In this document: piece by piece, positions 59,028 through 64,000 of the stretch
Layout: each line of letters begins with the position of its first letter
How positions within the stretch are numbered: the first letter of the stretch is position 1
Assembly (NCBI RefSeq): GCF_051414135.1
Contig: NZ_JBLKOA010000002.1
Coordinates: forward strand, 248,001 to 312,000
Reading direction: 5' to 3'
DNA length: 64,000 bases
From: Halovenus halobia
GTDB lineage: Archaea > Halobacteriota > Halobacteria > Halobacteriales > Haloarculaceae
The notes under the pieces: model-generated
What the model saw: the letters and a program-made list of their open reading frames with translations, nothing else
What the model was told of the DNA's origin: nothing
Databases searched by the model: none
Made by a program: the position numbers and the translations under genes

Positions 59028-60014
59028 ATGAGCGAAGACGAAGACGAGGGACTCACCTACTCCGAGGCTGGCGTCGACCTGGAGGCCAGCGAGGCCGCGA
59101 CTGCCGCACTCGTCGGCGCGGCCGGCGAGTTCGAGGGCGATTATGCAGGACTGGTCGACCTGGGCGAGCAGTATCTCGCCCTGGCAACCGACGGCGTCGG
59201 GACGAAACTACTCGTTGCCGAGGCCATCGGCGACTACTCCACAATCGGCATCGATTGCCTTGCGATGAACGTCAACGACCTCGTCGCACAGGGAGTCGAA
59301 CCCGTCGCGTTTGTCGACTATCTGGCCGTCGAAGAGCCCGACGACGAGATGGCCGAGGCCATCGGCGAGGGACTGCGCCGCGGTGCCGAAGAAGCCGGCG
59401 TAGCACTGGTCGGCGGCGAGACGGCGGTGCTTCCCGACGTCATCAAGGGCTTCGACATCGCCGGTGCCTGCGCCGGACTGGCTCCGAAAGAAGCCGTCTT
59501 CGACGGCGAGGCCGAGGTTGGCGACGCGCTGGTCGGCTGGCCCTCTAGCGGGATTCACTCGAACGGCCTGACGCTGGCCCGAGAAGCCGTCACGCGCGAG
59601 AACGAGTACACCGACCCGTTCCCGCCGAATCCCGACCGCTCCATCGGCGAGGAACTGCTCGAACCGACGCGGCTGTACACGCACCTGCTCGGTCCACTCC
59701 GGGAAGCGGGCGTCAGCGGCGCGGCCCACATCACCGGCGGCGGGTGGACGAATCTCACCCGACTGGGCGAGCACCGCTACGAGATTACCGACCCCTTCGA
59801 CGCCCAGCCGGTCTTCGAGTTCGTCCAGCGCGAGGGCAACGTCGACGACGAGGAGATGCACCGCACGTTCAACATGGGGACCGGGTTCGTCGCGGCACTG
59901 CCCGAATCCGACGCCGAGACGCTCGCAGACGAGACTGATGGACGCGTTATTGGTCGGGTGACTGAATCCGACGACAACGGGAGCGTCGGGGTTCGCGGAC
60001 TGACACTTTCCTGA
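59028..60014 (+). CDS. purM: Phosphoribosylformylglycinamidine cyclo-ligase (AIR synthetase)
   Basis: Fifth step of purine synthesis: ATP-driven ring closure of FGAM to AIR. 328 aa from ATG 59028. Family features: ALATDGVGTKLLVAEAI, IDCLAMNVNDLVAQG, ALVGGETAVLPDVIKGFD (the GGET motif) and the C-terminal AHITGGGWTNLTRLG and FNMGTGFVAAL. The short N-terminus is typical of haloarchaeal enzymes. The CetZ-like gene follows after 42 nt, but it has a promoter of its own. Confidence 0.94.
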   Translation: MSEDEDEGLTYSEAGVDLEASEAATAALVGAAGEFEGDYAGLVDLGEQYLALATDGVGTKLLVAEAIGDYSTIGIDCLAMNVNDLVAQGVEPVAFVDYLAVEEPDDEMAEAIGEGLRRGAEEAGVALVGGETAVLPDVIKGFDIAGACAGLAPKEAVFDGEAEVGDALVGWPSSGIHSNGLTLAREAVTRENEYTDPFPPNPDRSIGEELLEPTRLYTHLLGPLREAGVSGAAHITGGGWTNLTRLGEHRYEITDPFDAQPVFEFVQREGNVDDEEMHRTFNMGTGFVAALPESDAETLADETDGRVIGRVTESDDNGSVGVRGLTLS

Positions 60015-60056
60015 GCGGGCGCCGGGACTTTTGTATCCCGCTGTCAAACGACCGGT

Positions 60057-61532
60057 ATGGAAATCGCGGGCATCGGCGTCGGCGGCGCTGGCGGGCGGAT
60101 TATCGACCGACTGGCCGGAGAACTGAGTACCGGAGGCGGCTCACCACTCGAAACAGTCCACGCCATCGATACCGATACCGAGAGTCTGGACGCCTTCGGC
60201 GCAATTCCGCGCTCGAATCGACACATAATTGGACAGTTCGAGACCGGCGGTGACGGCACCGGCGGCGACCGCGAACTGGCAGCGGAGATTGTCGAAAACG
60301 AGCGGACTGAACTGCGGCGGGCGGTTGAGGATGGGATTCCGACGACTGTCGACGCAATCGTAGTCGCGGCTGGATTGGCGGGTGGGACAGCCTCGGCAGT
60401 CACGCCGGCACTGGTCGCAGGACTGGCGAACGTTTACGAACAGCCAGTCTACACCATCTCGGTGCTCCCGGCCGGGGAGACTGAGGACCAACAGCGGGCC
60501 AACACAGCCCAGGCGTTGACCGACCTGAACGAGGCCGCGACCGCACAGATTGTCTTCGACAACGAGGCGTGGCTGTGGGGTAGTCGGTCGATACGCACCC
60601 ACAGCGGCCGCCTCAACGCGGCCCTGACCGAGCGCGTTGGCGAACTCCTCACGGTCGGTCAGGAAGGGAGAGAGACGGTTGGCGAGCAGGTCATCGACGC
60701 ACGAGACGTGCTCGCGACGCTCGACGGTGGTGGGCTGGTCACGGTTGGGTACGCGAGTCGTTCGCTGGCTGCCTGGCGTGGCGCGAGTTCGTCGCTGCTC
60801 GACGGGCTGAAACGAAGTTTGCTGGGCGATGATACGGAGGATTTCGAGCGCGGCGTCGCGATTCAGCGGACGCTCGGGTGGGCCACACGCGGCACGCTCA
60901 CCTTCGAGTGTCCACGAGACGCGGCCACGCACGGGCTGGTCGCCTTTCGTGGCCCGCCAGAGTGGCTGCGCGGCGACGCCATTTCCAGAGGGCGAGAGTG
61001 GCTCGCCGACCGTGTCGGGATCGAACGCTTGCGGAGCGGCGACCTCCCCATGTCGGGGGCAGACTCGCTCGATGTGCTCGTCGTGTTCGCGGGAATCGAG
61101 CGCACACCGCGAATCGAGGCATTTCGTGGAGACGCAGACGAGGAGAGCGCGGTGGCCGAGACAACCGAAGAGTCGGGTAGTAGTTCGGGCGAGGAACCGA
61201 CAGCCGACGACGACGCTGACGAGGATGGTTCTGGGGCGAGCAGCGACGACACAGCCCAAGCAGATAGCGAAGACGAGTCTGTCGACGACGCTGCGGCTGA
61301 CTCTGCAGAGGAGGAGTCTGCTGAAGAGTGGGGCGTCGCCCCCGGTGAGACCGGAGCGGAGGAAGAGACCAGCGACGAGGACGACGAACAGACTGACGGC
61401 GAAGATGACGAAAAGACCAGCGACGAGGCTACGGGTGAAGACGCGCGTGACACCGAACGCAACGACGAGGAGGAAGACAGCAAAGCGACCGCGAGCGAAG
61501 ACGATAACAATGGAACGGCGGAAAGCGAATAG
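60057..61532 (+). CDS. Divergent CetZ/FtsZ-like protein with degenerate T4 loop and acidic tail
   Basis: 491 aa. Residues 1-360 follow the tubulin/FtsZ fold in its haloarchaeal CetZ form: T1 loop GVGGAGGRIIDRL; the CetZ-like stretch QPVYTISVLPAGETEDQQRA; VFDNEAWLWGSR; and T7-like IDARDVLATLDGGGLVTVGY. The GTP-binding T4 loop, normally GGGTGTG or GGGTGSG, reads GLAGGTAS (~106-113), so nucleotide binding is doubtful. Residues ~362-491 are a long Asp/Glu/Ser/Thr-rich, disordered tail, unlike the short tails of CetZ1-2. CTTTTGTATCCC at -28 fits a promoter. CetZ proteins govern haloarchaeal cell shape and motility; this paralog is probably structural. Confidence 0.8.
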   Translation: MEIAGIGVGGAGGRIIDRLAGELSTGGGSPLETVHAIDTDTESLDAFGAIPRSNRHIIGQFETGGDGTGGDRELAAEIVENERTELRRAVEDGIPTTVDAIVVAAGLAGGTASAVTPALVAGLANVYEQPVYTISVLPAGETEDQQRANTAQALTDLNEAATAQIVFDNEAWLWGSRSIRTHSGRLNAALTERVGELLTVGQEGRETVGEQVIDARDVLATLDGGGLVTVGYASRSLAAWRGASSSLLDGLKRSLLGDDTEDFERGVAIQRTLGWATRGTLTFECPRDAATHGLVAFRGPPEWLRGDAISRGREWLADRVGIERLRSGDLPMSGADSLDVLVVFAGIERTPRIEAFRGDADEESAVAETTEESGSSSGEEPTADDDADEDGSGASSDDTAQADSEDESVDDAAADSAEEESAEEWGVAPGETGAEEETSDEDDEQTDGEDDEKTSDEATGEDARDTERNDEEEDSKATASEDDNNGTAESE

Positions 61533-61625
61533 TGACCTGAATTACAACAGTAGAGCGTATTTTTGAGCCAATAGCGGAATTTATGTGCGCCGGTCACAAA
61601 TCGATAGCCGAAGAGTCAGAGGACC

Positions 61626-62543
61626 GTGTTGCACGACCACGACAGAGCGCCGGTTGAGGGGGCAATCCGGGATACTGTCTCGGCGTTGCCAGCAGCAAAT
61701 CCGACAATCGTCAGCATTAGCGATATCCACGGGTTCATCGAGGGAGCACGGAGCGCGTTGCTGACGCTCTCAGACCATCCCGAGTACGACCCGATCGTCG
61801 AACCCGGCCGCCTTCGCTCACTCGACTGGGCCGGCGGCGACCAGTACGTGCTGGTCGTCAACGGCGACCTGATCGACAGAGGTGCACATAGTGACAGAGT
61901 CGTCGAGATGGTCGAACGCCTCGCCGAACAAGCACCACCGGGCCACGTCCGCGTCCTCCTTGGGAACCACGAGATGGGTATTCTCACGCCGGATTTCTTC
62001 GAGTGGAGAGACTGGTACTCGGTGACGCGAAGCGACCAACAGCGCAAGCAGTTCATCCGGTCGATTCAGGAGGGACACGTAACTGCTGCCTACGAAGGAT
62101 ACAACGTCACGTACGCCCACGCAGGGCGACCGACCCCCTACGAGGCCAGTGCAATCAACGACGAGTTTGCGGCCGGGGCGTCAACACTCGAATCGGTCAT
62201 CGGCGACCCAGAGGAAGTCGACAGGCAGGAACAACTCGTCGTCGAGTATCCAGCGGTATTTGGCGTCGACGGCCAGACTGGCCGGGGCCCCGAGGCTGGA
62301 ATCGCGTGGCTCGACTTCGAGTTCATGCCCGAGGACGCACCGGCACAGATTGTTGGCCACACGCGCCAGGACAGTCCGGTTCGTCGGGGCAGCGTCATCT
62401 GCCAAAACGTCATCAGAAACAACCGCCGAGGCGACGGCGGTGAGGCCATTCTTGTCGAGACACCAGACCGAATCGCCGCACTTGGTCGGAGCGCCGACGG
62501 CGGGGTCCAGGAACACGAATTTACGCTGCCGTCGATGGAGTGA
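61626..62543 (+). CDS. PPP-type serine/threonine protein phosphatase (metallophosphoesterase)
   Basis: 305 aa from GTG 61626 (TTG 61629 is an alternative). The PPP triad is in order: SISDIHGF (GDxHG variant DIHG), VNGDLIDRGAHSD (GDxxDRG) and LGNHEMGI (GNHE), followed by the His of YAHAGRPT and VGHTRQD. So the dinuclear metal site is complete. Acts on phosphoproteins or on a nucleotide such as Ap4A; specificity unknown. It is 93 nt after the CetZ-like gene, with a TATA-like GAATTTATG in the gap. Confidence 0.88.
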   Translation: MLHDHDRAPVEGAIRDTVSALPAANPTIVSISDIHGFIEGARSALLTLSDHPEYDPIVEPGRLRSLDWAGGDQYVLVVNGDLIDRGAHSDRVVEMVERLAEQAPPGHVRVLLGNHEMGILTPDFFEWRDWYSVTRSDQQRKQFIRSIQEGHVTAAYEGYNVTYAHAGRPTPYEASAINDEFAAGASTLESVIGDPEEVDRQEQLVVEYPAVFGVDGQTGRGPEAGIAWLDFEFMPEDAPAQIVGHTRQDSPVRRGSVICQNVIRNNRRGDGGEAILVETPDRIAALGRSADGGVQEHEFTLPSME

Positions 62544-62544
62544 G

Positions 62545-63105
62545 TTACTCCGGGGAGTTGGCTTCGGATTTCTTGCGAGCGATATCTGCTTCCGTAATAA
62601 TCCCGACAATCTCTGAGTCCTCTTTGACCAGCACGGCGTCGTTGTGGTCGAGCGAACTCTCGATATCGGCGATGGTTTCGGCGGGTTCGACCGTTGTGGT
62701 GGATTCGCTCATCACGTCAGCAACGGGCAGGTCGCCGACGTTTTCGTCGGCCTGCTGGCGAATACTGGACATGCTGATCAGCCCCAGCGGCGCGCCGTCG
62801 CGAATGACTGGGAGTTGTGAGTAGCCTTTCGTGTCCATCAGTTCGGTCGTCTCGCGAACGCTCTCGTCTGGTTCGACGCTGACGACCGGCGAGTGCATCA
62901 GTTCGCGGGCGTGCAATAGCCCACCCTCGGCCTCCTGCAACGCGTTGACAATCCGGCGAAGTGTCGAGAGCCGCGGGTCGACATCACCACCCTCGATCCG
63001 AGCGATCAGTGGCTGTGAGACATCCGCTCGCTCGGCGAGGTCACTCTGGGTCAAGCCCAGCTCATTTCGCCGCTCTCGAAGGTCTTCCGACGTCGGTAAG
63101 TCCAT
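62545..63105 (-). CDS. HTH (XRE-type) regulator with paired CBS domains
   Basis: 186 aa from ATG 63105, set by a TATA box (63128-63138) ~27 nt upstream. Residues ~8-60 form a Cro/XRE helix-turn-helix (LGLTQSDLAERADVSQPLIARIEGG). Residues ~65-185 contain two CBS motifs (LMHSPVVSVEPDESVRETTELM, in parts, and DVMSESTTTVEPAETIADIE). CBS pairs bind adenosine nucleotides, so the protein may sense energy charge. Targets unknown. The phosphatase gene converges on it with a single nt between stops. Confidence 0.88.
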   Translation of the reverse strand: MDLPTSEDLRERRNELGLTQSDLAERADVSQPLIARIEGGDVDPRLSTLRRIVNALQEAEGGLLHARELMHSPVVSVEPDESVRETTELMDTKGYSQLPVIRDGAPLGLISMSSIRQQADENVGDLPVADVMSESTTTVEPAETIADIESSLDHNDAVLVKEDSEIVGIITEADIARKKSEANSPE

Positions 63106-63127
63106 ACTCGACAATAACCAGTAGTAA

Positions 63128-63138
63128 TATAAAAAAGC
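63128..63138 (-). promoter_or_regulatory. TATA box of the CBS-HTH gene
   Basis: CTTTTTTATAT on the minus strand, centred ~27 nt before ATG 63105. Confidence 0.6.
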
Positions 63139-63156
63139 ACCGGCAGCGCCGCGACG

Positions 63157-63522
63157 TTAGCTGCTTGCTTCGGCTTCGTCGTCCGCGAATTCCTCGGTAG
63201 CGACGACTTTCAGCGGGACATCTCGGAGCGCGCCGCCGATGTCGCTTTTTGCGATTCGCTGGGCGTGTTCTGTGCTCTCGGCGTTGAACACCTTCATTTC
63301 CAGTTGGAGACCAACGAGCGAGGTGTCGGCGGCGATGAAAGCCGAGTCAAACGGCTCCCCACAGGCCGGACAGTCCGTCAGCCCCACCTCGACTTCGACG
63401 TAGTCCATGTCTTTTTCGTTCAATCGTTTCCCTGCTTCGCTGACTGCCACACCGATCGCGTCGTCAACGTTGTCTACATCGTGGACCAACCAAGCGGCTT
63501 CCAGCCAGACACGGTAGTTCAT
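63157..63522 (-). CDS. UPF0212 (DUF555) family protein
   Basis: 121 aa from ATG 63522. Conserved archaeal protein with the cysteine pair CPACGEPFDSAF (a zinc knuckle) in the middle and the start MNYRVWLEAAWLVHDVDNVD. Such proteins are widespread in archaea and uncharacterised. It lies 51 nt upstream of the CBS-HTH gene on the same strand and could share its transcript. Confidence 0.85.
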   Translation of the reverse strand: MNYRVWLEAAWLVHDVDNVDDAIGVAVSEAGKRLNEKDMDYVEVEVGLTDCPACGEPFDSAFIAADTSLVGLQLEMKVFNAESTEHAQRIAKSDIGGALRDVPLKVVATEEFADDEAEASS

Positions 63523-63789
63523 ACACATACTGTGACGCCCACCCTACTCGTCTTTTTTGATTTCCCCCGGGCGTCACAGATCACGGCGCACCGGATTGCA
63601 ATAATCCGCATAAGTTATGACGATGTCGACACTGTGGTATGGTTCGATTACGTGACACTCCAGCCAGTGACCGAGTCCATAGGGTGTGTTCAGGTGAAGT
63701 CGTAAAACCACCAGACTGCAGTCGAATTATGCCAGTAGCCTCGCCCCGAAGACTTATATGTGTACGTCGTCCCCAGAGAGATACGGAAA

Positions 63790-63960
63790 ATGGAACGACT
63801 CCACAGATTCGCGCTACTGGTCCTGTACCAATTCACGCTGCTGGCCGGCATCCTGCTGTTGCCGGTCGCGATGCTGACCGAGCGGCTTGGCTTTCGACCG
63901 CCAGTCGACCGACTGGTGACTGGGCTGAAACAGCGCTACGAGCAGGCGACAGCGAACTAA
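63790..63960 (+). CDS. Small single-helix membrane protein
   Basis: 56 aa from ATG 63790. One long hydrophobic helix (~7-30: ALLVLYQFTLLAGILLLPVA) is followed by a basic, amphipathic C-terminus. A TATA-like CTTATATG at 63751-63758 is ~35 nt upstream. The net positive C-terminus is unusual for a haloarchaeal protein. Family unknown. The 267-nt gap before it (63523-63789) shows nothing else. Confidence 0.6.
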   Translation: MERLHRFALLVLYQFTLLAGILLLPVAMLTERLGFRPPVDRLVTGLKQRYEQATAN

Positions 63961-64000
63961 GCAGTTTTCAGAACAAATAGTTTCTTACGTGACCACGCGG

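Noticed and set aside
60141..61259. 372-codon minus-strand frame inside the CetZ-like gene
   Set aside because: Antisense to a gene with clear tubulin/FtsZ signatures; amino-acid use is not haloarchaeal.
1..64000. Insertion sequences, integrases, toxin-antitoxin or defence islands
   Set aside because: Read on both strands, no transposase, integrase, restriction-modification or Cas protein was recognisable. The window is core chromosome.

Overview
The window is chromosomal DNA of a haloarchaeon. It is GC-rich, its proteins are strongly acidic (Asp/Glu-rich, Lys-poor), most genes have archaeal TATA-type elements 22-30 nt upstream of the start codon (leaderless transcription), and it carries archaeal or haloarchaeal signature genes: thermosome, pelota, tRNA-splicing endonuclease, CTP-dependent riboflavin kinase, CarS, TmcA, a ba3-type oxidase and an FtsZ/CetZ-family protein. 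The oxidase gene order resembles Natronomonas and relatives, but this is a tentative hint. I see no transposase, integrase, rRNA, tRNA or CRISPR array. This is a core chromosome segment with a few accessory clusters.

Layout. 1-11.6 kb: DNA repair (partial DASH cryptochrome, AlkA-type glycosylase), pelota, a GAF histidine kinase, an acyl-CoA ligase, hisI and the thermosome, whose 3' flank holds a striking array of alternating hairpins. 11.8-18 kb: two methyltransferases, a MATE exporter, EndA and a cation/H+ antiporter fused to TrkA domains. 18-25.6 kb: assimilatory nitrate cluster, all on the minus strand: nitrate reductase, NarK transporter, HPP membrane protein, ferredoxin-nitrite reductase, a small unknown protein and the siroheme methyltransferase CobA. 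Two of its intergenic regions share an ATTGGAC motif. 25.9-33.6 kb: TrpRS, a Cu-type P-type ATPase and, divergently, a ba3 oxidase operon. 33.7-38.6 kb: two large convergent PAS histidine kinases.

38.7-46.5 kb: aldo/keto reductase, CarS (lipid synthesis), DUF502 protein, ribK-ribB riboflavin pair (ribB apparently starting at CTG), a second hairpin cluster of the same design as the one behind the thermosome, ilvE, trmJ, an M24 peptidase and a 50-aa ORF. 46.6-55 kb: YgfZ-like protein, a PGF-CTERM surface protein, a PfkB kinase lacking its catalytic Asp, TmcA, DUF456 and DUF373 proteins. 55-64 kb: TraB-M50 peptidase pair flanked by two hotdog thioesterases, DJ-1/PfpI protein, purM, a CetZ-like protein with a degenerate nucleotide loop and a long acidic tail, a PPP phosphatase, a CBS-HTH regulator and small proteins.

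The best leads are the two hairpin arrays (variable but complementary arms around a fixed 11-nt purine-rich loop, alternating with 3-nt-loop hairpins), the degenerate CetZ-like protein, the shared motif and HPP protein of the nitrate cluster, the PfkB protein without its catalytic base, and the CTG start of ribB. All functional statements are homology judgements from reading motifs; no database search was run.
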